The notes beneath the pieces were generated by a model. That model had not been told where the DNA came from and ran no database searches. It saw only the letters and a list, made by a program, of their open reading frames with translations. A DNA stretch of 64,000 bases from Streptomyces spectabilis (GTDB lineage Bacteria; Actinomycetota; Actinomycetes; Streptomycetales; Streptomycetaceae), in contig NZ_CP023690.1 in the NCBI RefSeq assembly GCF_008704795.1, forward strand, positions 9,434,501-9,498,500, read 5' to 3'. Shown here piece by piece: positions 45,237 to 53,565 of this stretch; position 1 is the stretch's first letter, and every line of letters starts with the position of its first letter. The translations under genes and the position numbers were made by a program.

Positions 45237-45749
45237 ATGGCACCGACCGTTCTCGTCGCCTATGGATCGACGTACGGTTCGACCGCTGAACTGGCCCGGA
45301 GGGCCGGCGACGTGCTCCGCGAGGCAGGGCTGACCACCGAGGTGCGGTCCGCCGGTTCGGTACGGGACCTGACGCCGTACCGAGCGGTGGTCCTCGGCGG
45401 CGCGCTGTACGCCGGGCGGTGGCAGCGCGACGCCCGCCGCTTCGCACGCCGTCACCGGCGGGCCCTGGCCCGGCTCCCGCTGTGGCTGTTCAGCAGCGGC
45501 CCGCTGGACTCCTCGGCCGCGCGGCGGAACCTTCCGCCGCCGCCCTCGGTGCGGCGCCTGGTGCACAGCCTCGGTGCCCGCGAGCACATGACGTTCGGCG
45601 GGCGGCTCGACGCACGGGCCGACGGCCGGCTCGCGCGGATGATCGTCAAGTCCGGCGAGGGTGGCGACTTCCGCGACTTCGACGCGGTGTCCACCTGGGC
45701 GGAGAGCATCGCGCGGCAACTCGTGCCTGCGGAAGAGAGCAGGGGGTGA
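45237..45749 (+). CDS. Flavodoxin-domain protein (HemG-like)
   Basis: 170 residues with the N-terminal FMN phosphate loop VAYGSTYGSTAELARR and the GGALYAGRW second loop. The C-terminal half, LFSSGPLDSS...MTFGGRLD, resembles menaquinone-dependent protoporphyrinogen oxidase. It begins 12 bp after the CBS gene with GGGAGGTGCACG, so is co-transcribed. The likely role is FMN-based electron transfer; the substrate is uncertain. Confidence 0.85.
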   Translation: MAPTVLVAYGSTYGSTAELARRAGDVLREAGLTTEVRSAGSVRDLTPYRAVVLGGALYAGRWQRDARRFARRHRRALARLPLWLFSSGPLDSSAARRNLPPPPSVRRLVHSLGAREHMTFGGRLDARADGRLARMIVKSGEGGDFRDFDAVSTWAESIARQLVPAEESRG

Positions 45750-45753
45750 CGTG

Positions 45754-46062
45754 ATGCCCACCCGGGTGCCCACCACACTCAGCGGCGACGGACCTCCGAC
45801 GGGGCTCTCCAACCACGAGACCGAGCTCCGCCTTCGGCACCGGCGCGCTGGGGGGGGGCTCCGGACAGAATCGGTCCCCCCGCTAGTGCGAGGACGACCT
45901 CGCCTCACCGCCTCTCGGGCACTGCCCGTTCAGGACGTGACCGACGCGGAACTGACGGACCTGTGCCAACGAACGAGGCGCAATCACGACCCGTGCGTCT
46001 CCCGCGTCACCCACTCTCAACTTGACCGCTGTACGCACACCACCGGAGGCCCCCATGCCTGA
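45754..46062 (+). pseudogene. Remnant of NiFe hydrogenase large subunit C-terminus
   Basis: The frame from 45754 ends with TDAELTDLCQRTRRNHDPC then VSRVTH. This matches the C-terminal end of NiFe-hydrogenase large subunits (RNHDPCxxCxxH), but the second Ni-ligand Cys is Arg, and everything upstream is scrambled around a run of nine G (45850-45858). Only ~35 residues are recognisable, so the active-site subunit is gone. The frame ends over the start of the next CBS gene. About 300 bp here hold no other gene. Confidence 0.55.
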
Positions 46063-46738
46063 CACCCCACGCACCGCCCCAGAGTCCCCCGAGGCGCTGC
46101 CCACGCACTCGCCGTACACCGTCAGCGACGTGATGACGCACACCAGCATCGCCGTGGGCCGCGATGCCCCCTTCAAGGAAGTCGTCGAACTCATCGAGCA
46201 GTGGAAGATCAGCGCCCTGCCCGTCCTCGAAGGTGAAGGCCGCGTCATCGGCGTCGTGTCCGAAGCGGACCTGCTGCCCAAGGAGGAGCTCCGGGACACC
46301 GACCCCACCCGCTACGACGTGCTGCGCCGCCTGTCCGACATGGTCAAGGCAGGTGCGGTCACCGCGGGCGAGCTGATGTCGAGCCCCGCTGTCACTGTCC
46401 ATGCCGATGCCACCCTCGCCGAAGCCGCCCGGATCATGGCACGGCGCCGGGTCAAGCGACTGCCCGTCGTCGACGAGTCCGGCCTGCTACAAGGCGTGGT
46501 GAGCCGCAGCGACCTGCTCAAGGTCTTCCTCCGCGCGGACGTGGACATCGCCGAGGAGGTCCGCAGCAGCGTGCTCGCGCCGCTGCCCGCCTCGTCCGGA
46601 GTCGAGGTCCGCGTGCATCAGGGCATCGTCACGCTCGCCGGTACGCTGCGAGACAAGGCGCTCGTACCAGTGCTCGCCCGGGCGGCCCGCGCGGTCGAGG
46701 GCGTCGTCGACATCCGTCTCGATCTGTCCCATCCGTGA
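46055..46738 (+). CDS. CBS-pair and BON domain protein
   Basis: 227 residues, paralogue of 44493-45224. CBS1 is at ~20-75 (YTVSDVMTHTSIAVGRDAPF, ending VVSEADLL), CBS2 at ~105-160 (GELMSSPAVTVHADATLAEA, ending VSRSDLLKVF), and BON at ~170-225 (VEVRVHQGIVTLAGTLRDKA). The ATG at 46055 has GGAGGCCCCC; the frame is open to 46022. The CBS-BON pair probably senses adenylates under energy stress. A strong terminator follows. Confidence 0.92.
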   Translation: MPDTPRTAPESPEALPTHSPYTVSDVMTHTSIAVGRDAPFKEVVELIEQWKISALPVLEGEGRVIGVVSEADLLPKEELRDTDPTRYDVLRRLSDMVKAGAVTAGELMSSPAVTVHADATLAEAARIMARRRVKRLPVVDESGLLQGVVSRSDLLKVFLRADVDIAEEVRSSVLAPLPASSGVEVRVHQGIVTLAGTLRDKALVPVLARAARAVEGVVDIRLDLSHP

Positions 46739-46768
46739 GCGGGCCGCCTCTTGGGGAGCCGCGGCGTA

Positions 46769-46802
46769 CTCCACGCTCTGTGCCCCGGGCCAGAGCGTGG
46801 AG
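46769..46802 (+). terminator. Terminator after the second CBS gene
   Basis: A perfect 12-bp stem (CTCCACGCTCTG/CAGAGCGTGGAG) with a 10-nt loop, 31 bp past the stop. Confidence 0.85.
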
Positions 46803-46849
46803 GGACCGGCGGATCTAGATGGGGAGGTCGTGGTCCTCGACTAGGAAGA

Positions 46850-47270
46850 CAGGCCGGACTTCTCCCGTCTGCAGCCGTGGATGGGGCTGTTGGTCTATCG
46901 GCTCGTGCTGCCTTCCTCGTACGAGCCGGGGACGCTGGCTGCCGTTCTTCGGCCTGAAGGGTGCCCAGTGCCTGGGCCGGCATATTTCGGTGCTCGCGCG
47001 GGGGACAGGGCAGTGTCGTGCGGAGGTTCCGAATCCCGCGGCGGACGCGGGCCGGGATGAGCCGGGCATGCTCGGCCCGCTTCTCCCAGGGGCCGCGGAG
47101 ATCGGCCGCGGCCTCGGGGGTGAGCAGGCTGTGGCGGGTCCAGAAGCAGAGTTGAGAAGCGAGGTTCCTGCGGGATTGGAGTGCCGTAAGCCTCATCTGG
47201 TCGGCGAGGTCGTGGGCGGGCATGGGTTGGTTGGCGTGCGCGGTAAGGATCTGGCAGAACCGGTCCCAGG
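46850..47270 (-). pseudogene. C-terminal fragment of a disrupted transposase
   Basis: The minus strand reads LTPEAAADLRGPWEKRAEHA then RLIPARVRRGIRNLRTTL, the basic C-terminus of the DDE transposase family whose middle part appears at 48030-48400. The tail beyond is frameshifted. The two parts are separated by an IS4-like remnant, so the host transposase was interrupted and decayed. Confidence 0.6.
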
Positions 47271-48033
47271 GGTGGATGCCTTCAGGGCCGGACCCTGTGC
47301 GGTCGGGAGAACGAGGGCCTTGACCGTGATGTCGTTGGCAGTGAGTGGAGGGCTGTTGCGGGGGCGTGGATCGCGGTTCCAGGTGTGGTAGCGCGAGATG
47401 CCGCGCTTCGCGATCCGAACGGAGGTCCGCGGGCGGCGTTGGGGAAGCAAGGCGCCCAGGAGACCGGTGCCGATGTGCCCGACCAGGTCCGTGTGGACGT
47501 AGCCGAGGGCCGCTGTCGGGTGGTGGCGAGGGTGACGGTGTCGTAGGCGGCCTCCAGGGCGATGATGAAGGCGGCGCGGTCCGGGACGGCACCAAGCTGG
47601 GTCTCCACGGTGGTGACCGTGGCGGATCGCGATGCCTGGTAGAGGGTGAGCGGTGCCCATACTTCCAGGGTGAGTCCGGCAGGATCCTTCGAGCGCAGGA
47701 CGCGGGCCTTGAGGAGTGTGTGACGCAGCGCCAGGTAGGCGCACTCGATCTGCCGTCCGGGCCGATTCGCTGACGCAGGTCGCGAAGCGCCTTCTCGGAA
47801 GGCTCGGGGACGCAGACGGTCAGCTCCGCGACCAGCTTGGTCCATACGAGGCGGGCGCCGAGACGATCGAAAACTCCCAAAGCCAAAACGAAGTACACCC
47901 CTACCTGGGGCGGAAGACATCGCAGCCGTCGCTTCCGCGCTCCGGTCCCCTCCAGAACTACGTCCACCGACTCCGGGGGCACGGCCTGCGTTAACTCACC
48001 GAGATGGCCGGCGGCCATGACAGACTGGACCAC
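47190..48033 (-). mobile_element. IS4-family transposase remnant with deleted core
   Basis: From 48033 the minus strand encodes an IS4-type N-terminal domain (GHLGELTQAVPPESVDVVLE, VGVYFVLALGVFDRLGARLV, EKALRDLRQRIG). It then jumps directly to the family C-terminus in another frame (IECAYLALRHTLLKARVLRS, LYQASRSATVTTVETQLGAV) and a final piece in a third frame (LVGHIGTGLLGALLPQRRPR). The central ~200 residues carrying two of the three catalytic acids are missing. Inactive. Confidence 0.7.
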
Positions 48034-48400
48034 AGGGCCCCAGCTCTCGGGAAGATCTTGGTCGATCCCCTGGACAGTAGGGGCCCTGCAGCATTTCGTG
48101 CCCTCTTGACGCCGCCTTTGGGCCCTTGACTTCGCGGCATCGCGCTATGACGAGCCACGTCCAGCGGTTCGTGGCCTGTGGCGTACGCGTCTTCGGCCGG
48201 GTCCATCCGAGGGCCTGTTTGACAGGCGGAAGGTGTGCTCGATGTCGAACTGGCGCAGGAACACCGGCCATCGGTCATCGACCTCGGAGGTTCAGGCCGG
48301 TCTTCGAGGACCGGAGCCAGACCGGAATCGGGTCACTGTCGCCGGGCAGGCGGTCCACTTCGAGCAGGATGACTGTGCCCTGGATCATTCCGCCTGGGCC
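48030..48400 (-). pseudogene. Middle fragment of the disrupted transposase
   Basis: The minus strand in shifting frames gives ILLEVDRLPGDSDPIPVWLR, DDRWPVFLRQFDIEHTFRL and KQALGWTRPKTRTPQATNRW followed by TWLVIARC. This is the DDE region of the same transposase family as the 46850-47270 piece. At least two frameshifts are present, and an IS4 remnant follows at its 3' side. Confidence 0.6.
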
Positions 48401-48414
48401 CTGCCGCCGTCACG

Positions 48415-48642
48415 TCATCGCAAGCTCTGAGGCACATGTTCCGCGCTCAGGCTCACCCCCGGGAAGGGCTCGTCGCTTCCCCAGTCGATGCCCCGCAGCA
48501 GCAACCAAGCTCCATACCCCAGAGCGCAGCACAGCAGTATCGCCACCGTCGCCAGTATCAGAATCCGCGAGCCACGCAGTCCGGGCGGCGGGCCCTGAGT
48601 GTCCCGCACCCATTCCTGTCGATGGGTGTCCCACTGCGCCAT
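48415..48642 (-). CDS. Small single-pass membrane protein
   Basis: 75 residues: a hydrophilic start (MAQWDTHRQEWVRDTQG), one membrane helix (ILILATVAILLCCALGYGAW) and a short outside tail. AAGGAGGCGGTCAGC precedes the ATG. It is the third gene of the minus-strand unit with 48663-49067 and 49064-50677, separated by 20 bp. No family recognised. Confidence 0.7.
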   Translation of the reverse strand: MAQWDTHRQEWVRDTQGPPPGLRGSRILILATVAILLCCALGYGAWLLLRGIDWGSDEPFPGVSLSAEHVPQSLR

Positions 48643-48662
48643 GCTGACCGCCTCCTTCGGTC

Positions 48663-49067
48663 TCAGCCCAGCAAGGTGCTGATGGTCTGGGCCACAGCCA
48701 CCGCGGATGCCAGACCTGCCAGGGCCGTGGCGCCGACGTTTAAGCGTGATGCCAGCAGCGCCAGTTGGCCCCGTTCCGTCCTGCCCGTGCTTGAAAGGTC
48801 CTCCTCCAGGGTGGCGAGAGCCTCATCGACCTGGGCTGTCTCATCGGTTGGCGTCATCATGCGCAGGTGCTCGCGCAGGGTTCGGATCGCCCCAAGCAGC
48901 TCTGGCGGAGCGTCGACTACCTCGCCCGGCCGCCCCGCCGCGGTCCGCACCGCGGCGTCGATGGCGTGGGCACCTGCCCCCGCGGCCACGGCACCTCCCG
49001 TCATCACCCCAATAGAGATGTGCCCCTGCCCGCCTGGTCCGCCGTCGGCATCCCGGCTCGTGGTCAT
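48663..49067 (-). CDS. DUF5955-like protein
   Basis: 134 residues. A glycine-rich start (HISIGVMTGGAVAAGAGAHA), a central helical region (PPELLGAIRTLREHLRMM ... DEALATLEEDL) and a C-terminal hydrophobic helix (GATALAGLASAVAVAQTIST) fit the actinomycete DUF5955 family. GGGGAGGCAGGAC precedes the ATG, which overlaps the stop of the upstream gene (ATGA). Function unknown. Confidence 0.7.
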   Translation of the reverse strand: MTTSRDADGGPGGQGHISIGVMTGGAVAAGAGAHAIDAAVRTAAGRPGEVVDAPPELLGAIRTLREHLRMMTPTDETAQVDEALATLEEDLSSTGRTERGQLALLASRLNVGATALAGLASAVAVAQTISTLLG

Positions 49068-50677
49068 GTCCTGCCTCCCCTTCCGCCCCGGTCTTCTGCC
49101 GTTGCCCCGCCACCGACGGCAACGGCGCCGCCGCTCATCGCGCCGATGAAGACGCCGCCGCTGACATTGACGATCTGCTGCTCGAACTCGCCGGTCTCGT
49201 AGCCTTCGGTACGCAGTGCGTCGAGCACCCCGCTGGCGATCCGGTCCTGCAACGTCTTCACGTAACGGCTGACGTCCATCTCCTGGAACAGCGAGATCTC
49301 CTCCACACTGCCCAGCTCCCGCACAGAGGTGACGGGCCCGTCCGGTAGCGCGCGTTGCGGATCGGCCAGCCAGGTCCGGCACACCGCGGCAGCCGTGCCG
49401 ATCGCGGACACACCCGAGGCGAAGGTGGCGGTGGGGCTGGTGAGCAGCGCCTGCAGGCCGTCGCGCAGTACCAGGCGGGCTCGTGCCGCGATCACGTCGA
49501 CCGCCGTGAATTCCGGCCGGACCGGGGTGAGAACGTGCGGGGCCACTTCCAGCACGAGCATCCCGCCCTGCGTGTGCACCCGTACCAGCAGAGTCACCAC
49601 GATGTGCTCCTGCCACGCACTGATCCGGATTCGCAGGAAGTGGCGGCGCGCCTCTCCACCCTCGTCGACGGCGTTTCGGATGTGCCATGCCACAGTGGCG
49701 GTGTCATAGGAAACACTTGTGCGCGGCACCGCGCCGGCAGGCAGATAGACGATCTCATCGATTTCCAGGTCGCCCAGCCGGTCCCGGCTCGTGACTGCCA
49801 TCGACTCCCGCAGTGCCTCCAGCCGCGGTCTGATCAGGTCGACGATGGTACGGGTCCCCAGCGGGCGGTCACTGACCTCAGCCCCGCGCTTCGGTTTCAG
49901 CTCGATCGCGAACGACCACGGTTCGTACGGTTTTCCGGCACCCACGAAGGGGCGGGACGGGTCGTAGAGAGCCAACCCTGCGTACTGTTCGCGGGCAATG
50001 GCCCTACCGATACGGCGATAGGTCCGGGTGTCCGGTAGAGGAGGCGGCGGCAGCCGGGGGAAGACGTCCCGGTCCAGCTGGTGGGACATGATCCACGCCA
50101 CCCGGCTGCGGTGCAGCCATACGACACTCGTCATGAGCAGCGGGAAGTACACCGCGTACAGGTTGTGGCCCTTGGTGAACAGGATGAAAAGAACGGTGGC
50201 CCAGTACGCGAGCATCAGCGTCCGCGGAAAGAGCGGCAGGAGCAGGGTGAGCCGCCTGATCCCGTGTGTTGCCCTTTTCAGCGTGGCCCGGTCGAGGGTG
50301 TACACGGCGATGCTGCGGCCCGTACTCACTCGCCCGGCCCACAGCAGGCAGCACACCACCGCGTACGCCGGAGCCCAGAGCACCGGCATGTCGAGCCATC
50401 TGCCGTCGGCGAAGTCGATGTGCAGGCCGCCGGTATCCACTTCGAACGCGAAGAAGGCGGCCCAGGCGGCAAGCATCACGCAGGCTACATGGAGCTCCTG
50501 GGTACGAGCGCGCAACGCGTGACTCAGCACAGCGCCGGCGTCGATTCCCAGAGAAGGGGCGATAGGGCGCTCTTCATGCTCAACCAGTTCCTCGATCACC
50601 TTGTGGCGAAAGTCGGAGTCGAGGTAGACGCCGGCGCACAGCAAGCGGGTGGCTTCCGTACGGGAGCAGCTCTGCAC
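49064..50677 (-). CDS. Large membrane protein of unknown function with IGxMSGGAVA tail
   Basis: 537 residues. A soluble N-terminus (~1-60, with FRHKVIEELVEHEERPIAPS) leads into about four membrane helices (~65-190). A ~330-residue cytoplasmic part follows (SFAIELKPKRGAEVSDRPLG, RISAWQEHIVVTLLVRVHTQ). The last ~35 residues (VNVSGGVFIGAMSGGAVAVG) repeat the glycine-rich motif that opens the next gene's product. The chosen start is GTG 50677. Translation of the DUF5955-like gene is coupled to it. Family not recognised. Confidence 0.75.
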   Translation of the reverse strand: MQSCSRTEATRLLCAGVYLDSDFRHKVIEELVEHEERPIAPSLGIDAGAVLSHALRARTQELHVACVMLAAWAAFFAFEVDTGGLHIDFADGRWLDMPVLWAPAYAVVCCLLWAGRVSTGRSIAVYTLDRATLKRATHGIRRLTLLLPLFPRTLMLAYWATVLFILFTKGHNLYAVYFPLLMTSVVWLHRSRVAWIMSHQLDRDVFPRLPPPPLPDTRTYRRIGRAIAREQYAGLALYDPSRPFVGAGKPYEPWSFAIELKPKRGAEVSDRPLGTRTIVDLIRPRLEALRESMAVTSRDRLGDLEIDEIVYLPAGAVPRTSVSYDTATVAWHIRNAVDEGGEARRHFLRIRISAWQEHIVVTLLVRVHTQGGMLVLEVAPHVLTPVRPEFTAVDVIAARARLVLRDGLQALLTSPTATFASGVSAIGTAAAVCRTWLADPQRALPDGPVTSVRELGSVEEISLFQEMDVSRYVKTLQDRIASGVLDALRTEGYETGEFEQQIVNVSGGVFIGAMSGGAVAVGGGATAEDRGGRGGRT

Positions 50678-51073
50678 GCCACACCCCCGATACTTCGAAC
50701 TCTCGTGTCAATGCGAGAAGTTGGCGACCGTAGTCGGTCCAGTATGGGCCAGCTCGCCGGGCCAAGCACCGTTGTCCGGGAACATTCCTCCAACAGAACC
50801 CTTTCTCCGAGCACTACGCAATTCAAGCCGAGCGCAGATCTTTTGACTCGTCCTACCGTTCTAGATGGTGTCGACCAATGATGCTGGGTTCTGCGTGACG
50901 GCTGAGTGGTTCGAGGCCATGAACTAACCGCTGTGGAGTAGGGGTTCATCCGTCTATTGTTGCCCTTGTCGGTCCGGGTGCGCAGTCGGCTGGATGACCG
51001 GAGGGTCCATGAACGGGATCGTGTGGAAGTTCCGGCCCGCCAATCGCCTGCACCCCCTGGCCGCTCAGGACGG
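50678..51073. other. Intergenic region, no gene seen
   Basis: About 400 bp with only short, low-quality frames. It presumably holds the promoter of the 50677 operon. Confidence 0.5.
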
Positions 51074-51600
51074 TCAGCAGGCGTCGGCGAGTTCTTCGAT
51101 CCGGCCGGCGAGGTGTTGGTCGGGGTGGTGGAGGTGGGCGCCGTCGACTTGGTCGGCTTTCAGGCGGTCGACGGCCTCGCGTAGTGCTTTGGTGTGGGTG
51201 TCCAGCTGGTGGCAGCAGGGGCGTGGGGTGAGTTGGATCTGGGCGCCGAGGATGAAGGCTTGGTGTGCCCAGTCGTCGCGCAGTTCGCCGTGGTGCAGGT
51301 GGAGAAGGTAGAGACAGTGGGCGGCGGTGGCGTTGCCGGCGCCGGCGGCGAACTGCCACCACAGGGCTGGGTCCCGTTCCTGGACGAGGTTGAGCAGGCA
51401 GTCGTGCAGGGCGCCGTCGGCCTCGACGGGTTCGTCAGCGAGGCGGGACAGGTGCTGGGCGGCGGTGTCGCTGCACAGGAACGAGGAGGAGGGCTCCTGC
51501 GGTTCGGCCTCGGCGCGGTCCAGCGGGGGGGGGAGCTGGCCTTGGGGCGCCGAGCATGAGTTCGGCGGTGACGTTGAGGTCGGTGTGGCCCCGGAGCGTA
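51074..51600 (-). pseudogene. Frameshifted gene with a nine-base G:C run
   Basis: A good C-terminal ~140 codons (LSRLADEPVEADGALHDCLL, DPALWWQFAAGAGNATAAHC, HPDQHLAGRIEELADAC) are preceded, in a different frame, by TLRGHTDLNVTAELMLGAP. The switch falls at a run of nine C on the coding strand (51525-51533). One base more or less would join the two into a ~175-residue protein. Either a pseudogene, a sequencing error, or a slippage-controlled gene. The family resembles actinomycete helical proteins I cannot name. Confidence 0.55.
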
Positions 51601-52119
51601 GCGGCGCGCGCACCGTCATCGTGCAGGAACGACGAAGGCCCCGCCGCAACGAGGGACGTACGGCGGGGCGCGGGGTCACATGTGGAAGCGGCGGGTCATC
51701 GGAGGGCTCGGTGCGATACGCCATCGTCGATGGCCTGCTCGCGTTCCAACTCGGCGCAGTGGGCGCAGGGGCAGCGGGGCTGGCGCCGGGTGGCCTCGGC
51801 GCGGATGACGGCGACTCCTTCTCGGGCATGTCGGCATGAGGCGGCAGGACGGGTCCTCGTCGGCCCCGGTGTCGAGCCCGTCGGCGCCCTTCACCAAGTT
51901 CTCCCCCCTCAGTTTCCGTTCCAGGGGGCGTCCCGCTGAAGCAGATTCCCGGCCTCGCACGTCGTTCAAGTCTTTGTGCGCACCTCGGGCCTGTCCGACG
52001 GTTCAGAGGCGAACCCCGGCGAGGTCTCGTTCCTGGGTGCGTGGGGCGGGGCGATCTCAGTGACGCGGAGTGGGCTGGGGCTGGAGTCGTACTTGCCGAG
52101 GAACGTGGGGCGGTGCGGG
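51601..52119. other. Gene-poor region next to an IS remnant
   Basis: About 520 bp. Nothing recognisable on either strand; short frames are Arg/Ser-rich. It is probably decayed sequence beside the IS5 remnant. Confidence 0.4.
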
Positions 52120-52580
52120 CGTTGGACGTGTCGCCCCAGGGTGATCAACGGGGTTCTACTCCGGTTGCGGACCGGTGTCCCGTGGCGCGTTCTGCCTTCC
52201 CGGTTCGGTAAGTGTCAGGCGGCATACGACCGGCACAGCCGCTGGTCGGCGGACGGCAGGTGAGAGAAGTTCCTGTGGGCCGTCCAAGCCGATGCCGATA
52301 TGCAGGAACGCATCGACTGGTCAATGGCAATCGTGGACTCAACAGTCTGTCGGGCTCACCAGCACGTCGCAGGAGACCGTCTCCGGCCCCCGAAGGTGAC
52401 CGGCAGGCGAGAGCGGCCAGCCCGCCACCAGGGCGACCAAGGACTCGGCTGCTCCCCGCGGCGGTCTCACCACGAAGGTCCACCTGGCGGAACCACGGAA
52501 CGCACAACAGGGCCCGTGTACGGCCTGCTGGCCGCCTGGGGCGCACTTGCGGGACCTGGCCTGGACCTGCGAAGGAACCG
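52120..52580 (+). mobile_element. IS5-family transposase remnant
   Basis: The plus strand reads RPRVINGVLLRLRTGVPWRV then AYDRHSRWSADG, a stop, and in the next frame ADADMQERIDWSMAIVDSTV then CRAHQHVAGD, and later RGGLTTKVHLAEPRNAQQG in a third frame. These are successive pieces of IS5-type transposases (VDST carries the first catalytic Asp). At least two frameshifts and a missing 3' half make it inactive. Confidence 0.7.
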
Positions 52581-52690
52581 CGGGGCCAGAGCCAGCCAGT
52601 TACCGAGGCATCGAAGGGCGCACTGCGGAGGTGGTTCCGATGTAGTCGTGAGGCGGATCTCCGGGATGTTGGTTTTGTTTATGAGAACGA

Positions 52691-52738
52691 GCAGTGCTTG
52701 TCCGCCACTTCGGGAGGCGGCGGTTCGAGAGCGCGAAG
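52691..52738 (+). repeat. Left copy of a ~47-bp inverted repeat
   Basis: This segment contains CTTGTCCGCCACTTCGGGAG, which reappears in inverted orientation at 54532-54577 with further matches on both sides. The pair flanks the TetR-SDR gene pair. Confidence 0.65.
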
Positions 52739-52777
52739 GTGCACCGGGCCTTCGTGGAGGTGGGGAGTGGCTGTCGT

Positions 52778-53467
52778 TCAGGAGGCCGGGACGGCGTTGT
52801 TCGGTGCTTCGTGTCGGGCCAGCAGGCCGGAGGCCGTCACTGCCGTGGTCCGGCGGACGAGGTCGGTGAAGTCCAGACGCATGGAGGCCAGTTCGGGGTC
52901 GGAGGCGTAGACCGCCAGCATCGCCTCCGAGGGGCGGCTGCACTGCCAGGCTGTCATGGCCATCAACAAAGTCGTTTCCACCAGTGCGGCGGCGCCCTCG
53001 GTGCCGAGTTCGGGAAGGTGGCGCAGGACGAGCTGGACCAGGTCCTTCAGTGATGTGCGGGCGGCGCGCTTGTGGCGGATGCCGGTCTCGGCAGAGATGT
53101 TGTGCTCCAGTACGGCGCCCTGCGCGCTCAGCAGGTCGCACAGCACGGGCCGCCGCGTCATCGAGGTGGCCAGCAGGTCGGCCAGCTGGTCCCCGCGTTC
53201 TCGCGCTGTGCCCTCGCCGCCCGGCTGTGCTCGCTCCAGTTCGGTGATCCAGGACTGGATCTCGGTATCGAGCAGGTCGAGCAGGACCGCTTCGCGCGAG
53301 TCGAAGTAGCGGAGCACGTTCGCCTTGGCCAGGCCGACGCGGCGGCTCAGTTCGTTCAGGCTCAGCTTCGCGACCGGCATCTCGGTCAGCATCGCCGCCG
53401 CGGTGTCCAGGATCTGACGCCGCCGCTGGCTGCGCTGTTCGTCGGTGCGGGCACGTTGGAATGTCAC
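52778..53467 (-). CDS. TetR-family transcriptional repressor
   Basis: 229 residues. The N-terminal HTH (~10-60) has QILDTAAAMLTEMPVAKLSL and RRVGLAKANVLRYFDSREAV, with a helical ligand/dimer domain after it. TetR-type C-terminal half (MTRRPVLCDLLSAQGAVLEH). It is divergent from the SDR gene across 98 bp holding three copies of its probable operator, so it likely represses both itself and the SDR until a small molecule releases it. Confidence 0.92.
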   Translation of the reverse strand: MTFQRARTDEQRSQRRRQILDTAAAMLTEMPVAKLSLNELSRRVGLAKANVLRYFDSREAVLLDLLDTEIQSWITELERAQPGGEGTARERGDQLADLLATSMTRRPVLCDLLSAQGAVLEHNISAETGIRHKRAARTSLKDLVQLVLRHLPELGTEGAAALVETTLLMAMTAWQCSRPSEAMLAVYASDPELASMRLDFTDLVRRTTAVTASGLLARHEAPNNAVPAS

Positions 53468-53475
53468 GCCCCCAT

Positions 53476-53555
53476 ATTACGGACCACTGGTCCATTGCGT
53501 AGATACCAGTGGTCCGTTATGGTGATCGGAGGTAAGATACCGGCAGTCCGTTATG
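53476..53555. promoter_or_regulatory. Three TetR operator half-palindromes between tetR and SDR
   Basis: ACGGACCACTGGTCC (53479-53493), ACCAGTGGTCCGTTAT (53505-53520, inverted) and CGGCAGTCCGTTAT (53541-53554, inverted, weaker) share the core ACGGACCACTGGT. The first is a near-perfect palindrome (GGACCA-C-TGGTCC). The third overlaps the SDR leader. Confidence 0.75.
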
Positions 53556-53565
53556 GAGTTTCGTC

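Noticed and set aside
45859..45886. GGACAGAATCGGTCC as an OsdR-type box upstream of the second CBS gene
   Set aside because: Wrong spacing and only one conserved half; probably chance in the decayed hydrogenase sequence.
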